From: Trogon surrucura
Taxonomy: Eukaryota; Chordata; Aves; Trogoniformes; Trogonidae
NCBI GenBank assembly: GCA_020746105.1
Contig: CM036628.1
Coordinates: 4,226,001 to 4,290,000, forward strand
Reading direction: 5' to 3'
Length of the DNA stretch: 64,000 nucleotides
The position numbers were made by a program, and so were the translations under genes. Below are positions 39,001-48,240 of the stretch, piece by piece; positions within the stretch are counted from its first letter, which is position 1; the number at the start of each line of letters is the position of its first letter. Under the pieces are notes generated by a model. It was not told where the DNA came from, did no database searches, and was given only the letters and a program-made list of their open reading frames with translations.

Positions 39001-42000
39001 AATGTGGTTGTTCCTCTGATGCAAACATTAAGGCACTAACTTAGGAACCAAGTTTCAACTTAGGGTCCTGTTCCTTTGGAAAAGAGGCATCTTCTGTGCC
39101 CACCAGGTGTGGTTTGGTGAGGGTTTTTTTTGTCTGCTTCTCTTCAGAGGCTTATGGGATTGTTTTTCTTTGCTGCAGTTGTTTTCATTTCTTAGGCAAA
39201 ACACCAACTGAGCTCAAAGCAGAACCTCTTTAGGAGGTTTTCAGTCTTTACCTTGTTATTACGTGGTTTGCAACAGACTCTCAAAGCTAATGTGAGCGCA
39301 ATAACAAGCAGAAGAATATGTCAGCTGAAAAACAAGTGTTGTGTGAAATGATGCTAGCCCTTCTGTTTCTGGCAATAAAAGGAACAGGAAAGAATACCTT
39401 GGACAATTCAGGTAGTGCTAGTTGACAAGTTGGAGAGTTTGTATTTTGGTTGCTGTCTTCACTTTGATCTGGCGTGGAGTTCCCTGCCAAAAGAGTGCTC
39501 CACACACCTGTTAAATAGGACAAATTTTGAAATGCCGTGAAATCACAGCCCGAGTCTGTCAGTGGTGGTGGCAGATGGTGACGCTGTTACAGCAGTGCCT
39601 TGGGGACATGCTAGGAGCCAGGGTTCCATTGCAATGGTAATCTAGAGACCCACAACAATTCCTCCAAAAGAAGTTTGTAGTCTAAATAGGTAAGGCCTTC
39701 AAAAAGAGACTGGTAAAATACTGTTCTCAAGCTACACAAATGGCACATAACGGTGAGAGAACATAATCGCCTTCTTCCCAGTCTACCTCCTTGATCACTA
39801 AAGACTGTTGTTCTCTTATTACTTGAGTTGCCAACCCATGATTACACCCATGTTTCAGGCTGCTGTGTTGCCTAAGGGACGGAGGTGAGAAGGAGGAATG
39901 ACTTGGACTTTGTTTCAGAGCAGTGAGAGAGGCTCTGCTTTGTCATTGTCAAAATGACCCTGCCCCGGTGGAAAGACTATAAAAGTACTTATTGCCATCA
40001 CTGTCCCCATTAGGTTTGCTAAAAGATTAGGAGGAAGTTGCAACAACTTGGGAAAATTAAAAAAAAAAGACCTACAGATTAACTAGCAGTACTCCATCTG
40101 CATATGAATTTGCCCAGTCTGACCATAACCTATTTTTAGAACAGCATGGGAAAAATACGATTCGGGTCTTCATTGCTGTTTGGAGGAAAAACTAGTACAT
40201 GAAACATCGGAAAATCATCTCACTGAATCCAGATATAGGGTTAAAGTCTCCTGTGTAAGCCTGTATCAAATTGGCACATATCATAATAACAATTTCAGCA
40301 CTAAACGGACATTATCCCATGCTTTCTGATTTAATAACATAACTTATGTAGAGCTTCCTTTCTTAATATTCTGAGCCAAACGAGCAGACTCTGAAGAGCC
40401 CCCTTCCAAAACCTGATGAGTCTGCAAAACCAAAAGAAGAAAAAAAAAGATTTCTCATTATCCCTGCCTCTTGAGAACATTTTCCAAATAAAATTTCAAT
40501 TCCTGACCTAAGCTCTTACCATAAATACAGCCTTGCCCTCCTCTCAAACTGCCTCTCCCTTTGATATCTCATTGACAGGTTCATATCTGCGCTTATCCTT
40601 GAGTTTCCGGATTAAGAGGAACATTGGCTACTTCATCCTGCAGACTTACATGCCTTCTATTCTCATCACCATCCTGTCCTGGGTTTCCTTCTGGATCAAT
40701 TATGATGCTTCTGCTGCACGAGTGGCACTCGGTATGTACCTTTTCATTACAAATTGAAGAAGATGGTTTTCTGAGGGAGATCGGCTAGGAGAGCTGTAAG
40801 AAAAAATGTTTTCTTCTTTGTGTGGTAGCAGCTAAGCAAGCCACAGAAGTCTGTCAGACTTGTCATCCCAAATGAAGGACATTTTTTTCTGAGTAAAACT
40901 TCAAATTTTCAGCCCAGAAGACCTACTATTTTGTCGTCGTTGTTGTTGTTCAGTACTTCCCAAACTTGAGTCTGTATTAATTGAATCAGTAAAAGTTCCA
41001 CCACAGATTTCTATAAATACAAGTTTGAACCCTATAACAAAAACATAAGTGGTCACAGCCTCTCAGATGTATGAGACTGACATTCCATGAGGCTACCAAT
41101 TCCCTCACTCTGGTTTGCACTTGTTTTCTTAAGAAGAGAAATATGGTCGCCTCTTAGTCAACAGGTGTGCCAGGACAGGTTAGTTGGTTGATAAATGCTG
41201 AGGGTGGGTGGCCAAAGAGTGATAAGAATGGTGAATGGCTAAGTTATTAAAAAAAAAAATAAAGGAAGTGACATTACACATTTTTGTGATAGTCTGGGCC
41301 CCATATAAACACTTTTTGTAGCTGAGGACCTTCATAACCAAGACAAATGTGGGACAATGCTAGTATTTCTTAAGCACATGCTCCCCTAAATAGGAATGCT
41401 TTCCTATAAGAGGAAAAAAAATGAGGTCTTTTAAGCAACAGAAGGGAAGTGGGGGTGGATTGCAGATGAGGATTTTGAGGAAGGAACAGGAGAAAGGGGG
41501 GATGGCTGGCATATGAGAAAGGGGCTGTGCAACATGATAGAAAGTTCAGAAGAAGTAGGAGAGTCAAGGAGGGAGAAGGATTTCATCTGTGAGAGGGAAA
41601 AGGCTCAGAGAGGCGATGGAGCACAGGTAGAGGCTGGGTCAGAAAAGGCTGGAGGCTTAAATTAACTCTGGGAGAAGACAGAGTTTGAGAAAACTCAGAG
41701 GAATGATGGTTTGTGCAAAGATATAAAATAGATGGTTTGACTGTGCTTGCTTGGAGAGGCTGGAGCAGGGAGACAAGGGAGGGAGCAAGAAGAATATGGT
41801 GAATTAAAAAGGTAAGTTGCGTTAATAAGACTATAATCAGTGAGAGAAGTAAAGGAGACCATGGCAGACATTGCTGGCGTGGTGAAAGTACAAGGAGAAG
41901 GGTGGACATGCGACACACAGCTGTTGAATTTCTGCTGGCATCTGGGTTCAAAGGAGAAGACAGAAGAAAAACGTTGTAGATCAGATCTGGAACAAGCCTC

Positions 42001-45000
42001 CCTAAACTATTCCTGACAGCTCTCTATCTAACTTGTTCTTAAAAACTCCGAAGAAGGAGACTCTGCAGCCTCCTCTGGACATTTTATGTCCAGATTTACT
42101 TGCACAGTCAAAAAGTTCTTCTTTGCCTCTGCTCTATGTCTCCATTGCGCTTTGTCCAGTTCTTAATGGAGATGTGGAGAACATCTCCCCTTTCTTTGTC
42201 CCAGATTTCTGGATATTTAGACTACTGTCTAAATACAGACAATATAATATATTGTAAGTATATAAATATATTGCTCTTCTATTTACTCTTCTGTGAACTA
42301 TTAGTTCTTTTATTTTTTTTTGGTCAGGTATGACACTAAAGACACGATAAGGGGGAAGCAGGACAAGTAGAAATCCAGGATGCACAAAGGGGTGTGAAAG
42401 GCATCCCTGTAGAGGTAGGGCTGAAACCAGAAAAGCAAATTAAGGTCATGGAGACTAAGAGAACTGCCGACAGAGAGACGAGGAGGAGGGACACTAGAAG
42501 AAAAGGAAATCAGCAAAGTAGTAAGAAAAGCAGAACAGCTGAGCTAGTGAAGCGCGGAAAGATGACTAGGAAAAGATGAAAAGTTAGTGCCCAGAAAAGA
42601 AGCACGAAGGCTCGTCACTGTCTTTTTGAAGTTGGCAGAAAACTGCCAGAGAGACAATTCTGAGGCTGCTGTCACAGTCCAGAGAAGGAAAGAGGTTGTG
42701 AAGAAACCAAAGAGGACTGAAGCTGTGAGAGTAATCAAGGTGCACTAGGCTCTTGGAGACAGAGTAGATGGGGAAATATGTCTTCAGTGAGACCGCAAAA
42801 TGTTTATTTAAGATGCAGGAAGTATGAGTAGGCCTGAAAAGGAGTGAGAACCATGGCAGAAGTGTGTACAGATGAGAACTGAAGTAGTGAGTGGAAAAGC
42901 TGGTGAGAGGAAGGTGGGAAATTATTGCCTCAAGGGTGTAGACAGAAGCCTATAAGGCAGGCAAAAAAGAGCACCATGGAGAGTGAATGGCTTCACTCTT
43001 TCTCCTATTCATGACATTGGAAAGACATGGCAGATTATAAATTCATGTCAAGGATACTGAGGCCATTTGGTAGTGTGCAGGGAAGCCTGATGAGTTCACG
43101 AACTGGAAAAAAGGGAGAAGAGGTTTAGAGATCAAGACCAAAACTGAGTATCTCCTACCATATTAAGAGGAAGAAGGAGGATCAGGGAGAACTTAAAGAA
43201 TAAAGGTCCAGCAGATGCTGATCCCCACTGTCCTGATGATACCAAGCTTTGACATTTTCTCCCACTGTTGGCGGCTGGTTTATTTTCTGCAGTGATTTGT
43301 ACCGGGCAGCTGAGCTTAGAAGATTTTCTTCTCAACTGCACTGCTCTCATCCCTTCTGGGGTTGTCCAGCTAGGAGGAGTGATAGGGAAGCTGAGAGTGG
43401 CATTTCAGGACACTGTCCCACCTTGGTAACAGAGCACTCACCCTCTCCTTGCAGGGGTCACCACGGTCCTTACGATGACTACCATCAACACCCATCTGCG
43501 GGAGACTCTCCCCAAGATCCCTTACGTCAAGGCTATTGATGTTTATCTCATGGGCTGCTTCGTCTTCGTGTTCCTGGCGCTCCTGGAGTACGCTTTTGTC
43601 AACTACATATTCTTCGGGCGAGGCCCCCGGCAGCAAAAGAAACAGAGTGAACGGATCAGCAAGGCCAACAACGAGCGCCACCGTTATGAGGAGAAGAGGG
43701 TGAGAGAGCAGGTTTGTCCCCTTCTTTCATTGTGGCAGGAGAATTCAGACTCTCCACTGTTCATTCAGTCCTGGGTGAGCTGTGGACCAGCCTTTCTCCT
43801 CATCACGAGAGAGGAACTCCAGTTCTCCTGCCTGGTGATTACTGATTTTTTTTTTTTATCTCCTTGATCATTTTTTCATCATCTTCATGCCGGTCTCATC
43901 ACAGAATTGCCTAGATTGGAAAACACCTTAAAGATCATTGAGTCCGTTAATCTAACACTCAAGTCCTTGATTAAACCATATCTCTAAGCACTATGTCTAC
44001 ATGACTCTTAAATATCTCCAGGGACGGAGACTCCACCACTGCCTTGGCCAACCTCTTTCCTGGGGCACATTTACCCAAAAAGTACCCTTGTGGCTTTTAG
44101 TCCTACTGTGTTGGCCAAATCACACTACCCCACTCAAAAGTTTGCTGAAAGCACGTGTGGCTAGTCCTTCAACTCCATCGTTAGTGGACAACATTTTCAA
44201 ATGCAGAATCATAGAATCATAGGATTGCCAGAGTTGGAAGGGACCTGAAAGATCATCTAGTTCCAACCCCCCTGCCATGGGCAGGGACATCCCCCACTAG
44301 ATCAGGCTGCCCAGAGCCCCATCCAACCTGGCCTTAGAAACTTCCAGGGATGGGGTTTCCACCTCTCTGGGAAACCTGTGCCAGTGTCTCACCACCCTTA
44401 TGGTGAAGAATTTCTTACTAACGTCCGGTCTGAACCATCTCTAGCTTTAATCCGTTCCCTCTAGTCCTATCACTATCCAACAACATAAACAGTCCCTCAC
44501 CAGCTTTCTTGTAGGCCCCCTTGAGATACTGGAAGGTCACAATAAGGTCTCTTCGGAGCCTTCTTTACCCCAGACTGAACAACCTCAACTCTCTCAGTCT
44601 GTCTTCACAGGAGAGGTGCTCCAGCCCTCTAATCATCCTCATGGCCCTTCTTTGGATATGCTCCAGCACGTCCATATCTTTCTGGAGGTCCAGATTTGGG
44701 GCTCTCAAATGGCCCAGTCAGTGGTATTACACAGAAAACAGTTCAAAATCATCCCTGGGAGTGTGGTGCTATGTGCACTGTACACAGGACATCCCTGCTA
44801 CCTTCCTTTCTGTCTTCCCTCTTCCAGGTTGACCCCTATGGCAACATCCTCCTCAGCACTCTGGAGATGAACAACGAGCTGCTGGCCACGGACATGATGA
44901 GCAGCGTTGGCGACTCTCGAAACTCTGTCATGTCCTTTGAAGGCTCAGGAATCCAGTTCCGCAAGCAGCTGGCCTCTCGGGATGGATTTGGTCACCACCC

Positions 45001-45205
45001 AACCCTGGACCGCCACGCCCCGCTGACCCACCACGCTGCGGCCCGCAACCGTGCCAACTGCCGTCTTCGCCGGCGGTCATCGAAGCTGAAGCTCAAAATC
45101 CCAGACCTGACAGACGTCAGCACCATTGACAAGTGGTCGCGAATCATTTTTCCAATCACCTTTGGATTCTTCAACCTTGTTTACTGGTTGTACTATGTAA
45201 ATTGA
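20811..45205 (+). CDS. GABRB4: GABA-A receptor subunit beta-4 (GABRB4), 3' part, six exons joined
   Basis: Beta subunit of the pentameric GABA-gated chloride channel of the neuronal plasma membrane. The six exons join in frame to 405 residues plus TGA; exons 1-3 (signal peptide, first part of the extracellular domain) lie upstream of the window. Seen in the partial product: two N-glycosylation sequons (N25, N94), a Cys-loop (C81 to C95), the loop B triplet E100-S101-Y102, loop C at 145-150 (FTTGSY), TM1 about 163-187, TM2 about 193-214, TM3 about 225-250, a long intracellular loop, a basic phosphorylation motif RRRSS (361-365) and TM4 about 385-404 ending YYVN. The family is certain because exon 4 carries the near-invariant beta block [19 protein letters not shown]. 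The beta-4 assignment rests on differences from beta-1/2/3 (for example [15 protein letters not shown], the divergent loop) and on the four-residue splice option. Mammals have theta (GABRQ) at the orthologous locus. Normal partners are alpha and gamma subunits; GABA binds at the beta/alpha interface. Confidence 0.93.
22985..23036. repeat. T-rich / (TTTG)n simple repeat
   Basis: tttttttaatttgtttttt followed by ttgtttgtttgttttc, immediately before a CR1 element. Confidence 0.8.
23071..23498 (-). mobile_element. CR1 LINE 3' end, antisense, in intron 4
   Basis: Starts with the complement of the tail (gaatcatagaacagttcagg), then ttggaaaagacccttgggat, gaagaatttcttcctaatgt, cccattccccctggttctgt and ctcagcctcctcttcctcaa. 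Orientation is opposite to GABRB4. A 20-bp segment at 23121-23140 is exactly duplicated at 23141-23160 inside the element. Confidence 0.93.
24641..24876. repeat. Minisatellite, ~12-bp unit (aataataggtga)
   Basis: About 20 imperfect head-to-tail copies of a 9-15 bp unit built on ggtgaaataata. Variants such as agtgaaataa, gaaacaat and gatgaaatacta appear in the middle, with the purest copies at the left end. Stop-free in one frame on each strand (IGEI-type and ISPI-type repeats), which is a property of the unit and not evidence of coding. Confidence 0.93.
30400..30730. promoter_or_regulatory. CpG-rich block inside GABRB4 intron 4
   Basis: I count about 25 CpG dinucleotides in some 330 bp (for example gctgagcgcgttg, atcgccgcc, accgcgc, cccccgcgctcc), while flanking kilobases hold only a few. 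The pattern is that of a small CpG island. It may be an alternative or nested promoter, or simply a GC-rich unmethylated patch; no TATA box or start site can be assigned. Confidence 0.45.
33125..33330. repeat. Long polypyrimidine tract
   Basis: About 200 bp almost entirely C and T on the plus strand, including runs of 8-10 C or T. Simple low-complexity sequence about 1.2 kb before exon 5. Confidence 0.85.
33444..33457 (+). repeat. G14 homopolymer
   Basis: Fourteen uninterrupted G residues following gaa. Likely hard to sequence and able to form a G-quadruplex. Confidence 0.85.
34483..34565 (+). CDS. GABRB4: GABRB4 coding exon 5, Cys-loop (83 bp)
   Basis: Acceptor tttcctttcag ends at 34482 behind an exceptionally long T/C tract; donor gtgcgt starts at 34566. 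The first g completes the Arg codon of exon 4. The exon carries the whole signature Cys-loop, [15 protein letters not shown], then TLEIES of ligand-binding loop B. The asparagine just before the second cysteine forms an NCT sequon. 83 bp is the standard size of this exon. Confidence 0.97.
34566..38805 (+). other. GABRB4: GABRB4 intron 5 (4.2 kb)
   Basis: Bounded by gtgcgt and ctccgcag. Apart from an old CR1 fragment near 37.3 kb and A/T runs near 35.5 kb, it is unique intronic sequence. The open frame just before exon 6 (38588-38821) runs across the acceptor in a different frame from the receptor and is not a gene. Confidence 0.85.
37305..37400 (-). mobile_element. Old CR1 fragment, antisense
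   Basis: Degraded copy recognised by gtttggaaagagacctcagg, tctagtccagtccacagctc and aaagcagggtcagccatgag, a pattern of older avian CR1 subfamilies. Confidence 0.65.
38806..38943 (+). CDS. GABRB4: GABRB4 coding exon 6 (138 bp)
   Basis: Acceptor catctccgcag ends at 38805; donor gtgagt starts at 38944. The first two bases complete the loop B tyrosine. The exon continues [11 protein letters not shown] through the beta9 region to VVFTT, the start of loop C, and ends in phase 1. The size of 138 bp equals the beta-family exon. Confidence 0.96.
38944..40578 (+). other. GABRB4: GABRB4 intron 6 (1.6 kb)
   Basis: Bounded by gtgagt and attgacag. AT-rich unique sequence; no repeat or other gene recognised. 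Confidence 0.85.
40579..40731 (+). CDS. GABRB4: GABRB4 coding exon 7, loop C end and TM1 (153 bp)
   Basis: Acceptor tctcattgacag ends at 40578; donor gtatgt starts at 40732. The exon encodes [10 protein letters not shown] (end of loop C), [16 protein letters not shown] and all of TM1, then the TM1-TM2 turn [15 protein letters not shown]. It ends in phase 1 on the glycine at the start of the pore helix. Beta-1/2/3 have Pro where this exon has Leu (residue 151). The size of 153 bp equals the family exon. Confidence 0.96.
40732..43454 (+). other. GABRB4: GABRB4 intron 7 (2.7 kb), purine-rich
   Basis: Bounded by gtatgt and ttgcag. Notable for long stretches very rich in A and G on the plus strand (about 41400-41700 and 42400-43100), interrupted by an ancient CR1 fragment near 42.0-42.2 kb. 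The open frames on the minus strand here come from the lack of stop codons in pyrimidine-rich DNA. Confidence 0.85.
42005..42210 (-). mobile_element. Ancient CR1-like fragment, antisense
   Basis: Heavily diverged but keeps the spaced blocks acttgttcttaaaaactccg, gaaggagactctgcagcctc and aaaaagttcttctttgcctc seen in old CR1/L3-type 3' ends. Boundaries approximate. Confidence 0.5.
43455..43711 (+). CDS. GABRB4: GABRB4 coding exon 8, TM2-TM3, alternative 3' end
   Basis: Acceptor ctcctt-gcag ends at 43454. The exon starts by completing Gly199, then [18 protein letters not shown] (TM2 pore helix), the TM2-TM3 loop and TM3 ([18 protein letters not shown]), and the start of the intracellular loop to RHRYEEKR. 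Two donors exist. The proximal one (exon end 43699, 245 bp, intron gtgaga) and the distal one (exon end 43711, 257 bp, intron gtttgt) both end on a codon boundary and both join in frame to VDPYG. The longer form adds VREQ. Asn210 and Met231 correspond to beta-3 N265 and M286. Confidence 0.95.
43700..43717 (+). promoter_or_regulatory. GABRB4: Tandem competing 5' splice donors (VREQ option)
   Basis: Donor 1 is agg|gtgaga at 43699/43700, with a good intronic side. Donor 2 is cag|gtttgt at 43711/43712, with a perfect exonic side but weak +3 and +4. The 12 bases between them, gtgagagagcag, read VREQ in frame. A four-amino-acid variant of the chicken beta-4 intracellular loop made by alternative donor use is known; I recall it as beta-4/beta-4' and the sequence here fits. 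Confidence 0.85.
43898..44130 (-). mobile_element. CR1 fragment, antisense, in intron 8 (older copy)
   Basis: Recognised by tcatcacagaattgcctaga, ttggaaaacaccttaaagat, cattgagtcc, and atctccagggacggagactc. More diverged than the copy that follows it. Confidence 0.75.
44206..44700 (-). mobile_element. CR1 LINE 3' end, antisense, in intron 8
   Basis: Begins gaatcatagaatcatagg (tail complement), continues gttggaagggacctgaaaga, ccctgccatgggcagggaca, ctgcccagagccccatccaa, gtgaagaatttcttactaac and ttggatatgctccagcacgt. Well preserved and ending only about 130 bp before the last coding exon. Confidence 0.94.
44828..45205 (+). CDS. GABRB4: GABRB4 last coding exon 9, intracellular loop, TM4, stop
   Basis: Acceptor ttccctcttccag ends at 44827. 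The exon opens [17 protein letters not shown], a diagnostic beta-family loop segment, runs through a divergent His/Arg-rich stretch, then [29 protein letters not shown] and TM4 to YYVN and TGA at 45203-45205. The basic RRRSS motif aligns with the PKA/PKC serine site of beta-1/3 (S408/S409). The middle of the loop ([19 protein letters not shown]) is where the beta paralogues differ most. Confidence 0.97.
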   Translation, partial: VDPYGNILLSTLEMNNELLATDMMSSVGDSRNSVMSFEGSGIQFRKQLASRDGFGHHPTLDRHAPLTHHAAARNRANCRLRRRSSKLKLKIPDLTDVSTIDKWSRIIFPITFGFFNLVYWLYYVN

Positions 45206-45484
45206 TGCCTGCAGCCTCCGAGAGAGATAGGGACAGACACTCAGACAATGACAACACAGGAGTGTTGTGGTCTTTTGGGTTTGGGTTTTACTCTTTACTA
45301 TCATTATCATTTATTCCTTTGATGCATTAGATTTATTCTAAGCTTACTCTTCTCTTTTCAGCACATGTAGAACCACGGAGTGTGTGTGGGGGTAAGGAGA
45401 AGGGTATAAGGGAGGGAGTTTTGTTTCAGGGAGGGGTGTGTTTGTCTTGATTTTGGTTTCCTGCTGAAGGACTTAAACCATTGT

Positions 45485-45600
45485 AAAAACAAAACAAAAC
45501 ACCAAAAACCAAAAAAAAAAGAAAGGAAAAAAAAAGAAAAAAATGACAGAAAAAAAAGAAAAAAAACCAACCAAAAAACACAAGAAAAGTTTAAAAAGGG
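45485..45600 (+). repeat. A-rich low-complexity tract in the 3' UTR
   Basis: Almost only A with scattered C and G (caaaac, accaaaaaacc, gaaagg types), starting about 280 bases after the receptor stop codon. Confidence 0.8.
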
Positions 45601-46075
45601 GGGGAGGGAGATTTAAAGAAATCGAGTCAAAAACTGGTGGGGGTGATAGGTTATCTTTGGCTGTGCTCACTAATGCGCTATTCTCACTTCCATTTCACTA
45701 CTGAATTTCATCCTTCTCAGTACTATTATATTTTTTTAGTCCTTCTGTCACCACTCTTAACCCTTCATGTTTACCCTTTCATGGATTCATGAGGTGGCGA
45801 GGTTTCATTCTCACATTGTGAGATTTCTCTTTTCTTTTTCTCTCTCCCTCCCTCTTGCTTACAAGCCTAAAAGAATCGTTCAAACCAACAAATAAAAAGA
45901 ATATTTATTTTGGAAGAGCTGGGAAGGGGGGAGGACAAAGCAATTATTTGAGAGGGAAGGGACAATGTGGGGTTGTGGGAGGGGGGAGGAGGGAGCTTCT
46001 CAAAAAACAAAGGCACATTTGCAAGTTGCCTTTTTCCACCTTCAGGAGTTTGCAAGATGTTTTTCCTGTATGAAT

Positions 46076-46112
46076 GCGTGCGTGTGTGGCACGTGTGTGT
46101 GTGTGAGTGCAC
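46076..46112 (+). repeat. Imperfect (GT)n stretch
   Basis: gtgcgtgtgtggcacgtg followed by tgtgtgtgtgagtgc; a short imperfect GT microsatellite. A G12 run follows at 46163-46174. Confidence 0.75.
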
Positions 46113-48223
46113 GTAGATACGAATGTGGGTGCGTGCAAGCATGTTTTCTGGGGAGGGGAGCTGGGGGGGGGGGGTTTTGTAATGTCTTTTGTAGAAAGAG
46201 AACACAGGTGACATTTAACTGGCAGCGTTTTGGGGGGAATAGCAGGGTTTTGTTAGCTCATTGCTACTTCGCGAGGTTGGAGGTTGAAGTCCCAGCTTGT
46301 ATTAAAGAAACAGAGATGGAGATCGTGCAAATATATACGTGCTGAGGAAAGAGAGGGCTTTGGGGATCAGCGATGGGATCGTGCTGCTGTTCACCGCTGG
46401 CGTCTGATCTCTAGTAGACTTTAGATGATTCAGTCCTGAAAGGAGTGGTTGTTTCCTAATAATTCCCACCCTGCGTCTTTCTTACTGAGACTGGGGAGAA
46501 AAGCAGTTGCAGGACTCTGAAAACCCAACCCTTCCTCTCCTCCTCCACGTGTTCCTTGTGCCAGGCAAGGAACTTCCAGCCCACTGAGTGACCATAGCCT
46601 ACAGCAAGGTGCAGGAAAGGGTGGATGTCATTTAACTTTGTTGTTCTTCAGGACAAAAAAAAATAAATCTGAAAATAGCTATCCCCTTTTCGTAAGAAAT
46701 TCAGAAGCAAATGGTGGGCTGGCACCCTCTGATCCATACTGCTTCAACCCAGCCTTGCTTTATGTCTGTTAATACATGCAGAGTGTAGAGAAGAGCACCC
46801 TGTGTCCCTTCTTGCAGAAGATGTAGCTAAGGATGCAGTAGAGTTCTGTGGAGCATCATCTCCCTGGAAGACGACGGTCTTCAAAGGTTGAGCAGAGTGA
46901 ATGTTGCAATGAAAATGCTGAGCTTGTCAGTGCTTGTGGAAGTCCCAAAGTCTGTAGCAGTCTCCATCCACAGGCACTCACTATAGAGGTATAAAAGGGT
47001 GACTTGGCCTTGGACAGCAAGGTCAACTTTTTCCAAAGGAGCCAGTGACTTTCAGGAAAATCATTGAATTATTGGCCGCTTTGGCAATCGCTGATGATTG
47101 ATAATCTCCCTGATAATACCAATAAAAGCCATGAAAATAATAAATTCACAAGTGCAAAACTTTAACCCTAGGGTCCTTCTGCCATTCCCAGACTAATTTT
47201 GAGAACCTTGTTGTTACCGGATGGAGGTTTTTACGTGCCAGACAAATAGACACACACACACTGCCTTGAATCCAACCATCCCTTTATTTTCCTGCTAGCA
47301 TTCTCTTCCTTTTTCCTTGATTCCCATTGCTTGGGAGAGCAGAGTGATCCTCTGAGACCAGGGAAATTCCTGGTTTTCTGATGATATATGCAGCTTATGC
47401 ACATCTCTTCATTCCTTAATTTATGTCTGTACAGTGCTATGAAGTTGTGGATCACTATAGGCCTGACTTAGTAACACTGATGTTATGCCTTGACTTGTTT
47501 GAAGCAGGATCAGGACTCATCAGAGTAATAAGTATTGTTATTTTTATATCAGTAATGTGTCTTTTGCATTTTTTACTAACAGAACCCTAAGCGTGAAAGT
47601 AGAGCAACCGTCCTTCTCAGTCGTCCTCAATCTCTGTCTCCCTCTCTAATGTTCATGCATACACACAGTTGGTCCAGACCACCCTAGACTCACCCAGGTT
47701 TTAGCACAATTGTTAAATCAAACTTAGATTCCCAGCTGCCCTGCAGAACAGTCTTTTGCTGGTTTCGTCATTCAATGCTGTCAAAAATGGGTTTTCCCAA
47801 TATTATTGCAGTTCACAATCTAGATGGGTCTGTACAGGAGTAAGAGCCTGAAGAGCAAATGGAACTGGATGCTAGGGCTAGGACTGAATTTGGCAATTCG
47901 GTCTACCCAATGTGCAGGAAGTTAAAGCTGGGCCAAGGGAGAAAGTTACTCTTTCTAGTGGCATTCTATTTGGAAAATGGCCTTTAAATATTTTAATGAA
48001 AGTCATAAAGTTGTCTTTCATGACATCAGCCTTCTAACGTAGGTGGATGTATGCATGGCAGATGACTGCAGTTCAGTTCCCAGATGGGAGCTACCTATTA
48101 GCAGGTTCAGTTTTTTAAGGGGAGTCTAGCCAGCTGATTGATGATTAAGTAAAATACCTAAACACTTTCCCTTTATACATGTGATTGCAAAGCAAAGGGT
48201 GGTCAGAACGAGAGAAGGAGGGG

Positions 48224-48240
48224 AAAAAAAAAAAAAAAAA
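48224..48240 (+). repeat. A17 homopolymer
   Basis: Seventeen A residues after gagggg, in the region downstream of the receptor stop codon. Confidence 0.8.

Larger units (their letters stand above)
43712..44827 (+). other. GABRB4: GABRB4 intron 8 (1.1 kb), mostly CR1
   Basis: Starts at gtttgt (or 12 bp earlier at gtgaga) and ends ttccag. Two minus-strand CR1 copies cover roughly 43.9-44.1 and 44.2-44.7 kb, so well over half of this intron is retroelement. Confidence 0.85.

Noticed and set aside
41370..41951. Minus-strand frames of 65-122 codons, Leu/Ser/Pro-rich.
   Set aside because: Produced by the pyrimidine-rich complement of intron 7; no conserved motif.
44696..44827. In-frame extension upstream of the last exon.
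   Set aside because: The frame is open by chance through the CR1 edge; the ttccag acceptor at 44827 and family alignment (VDPYGNILL) fix the exon start.
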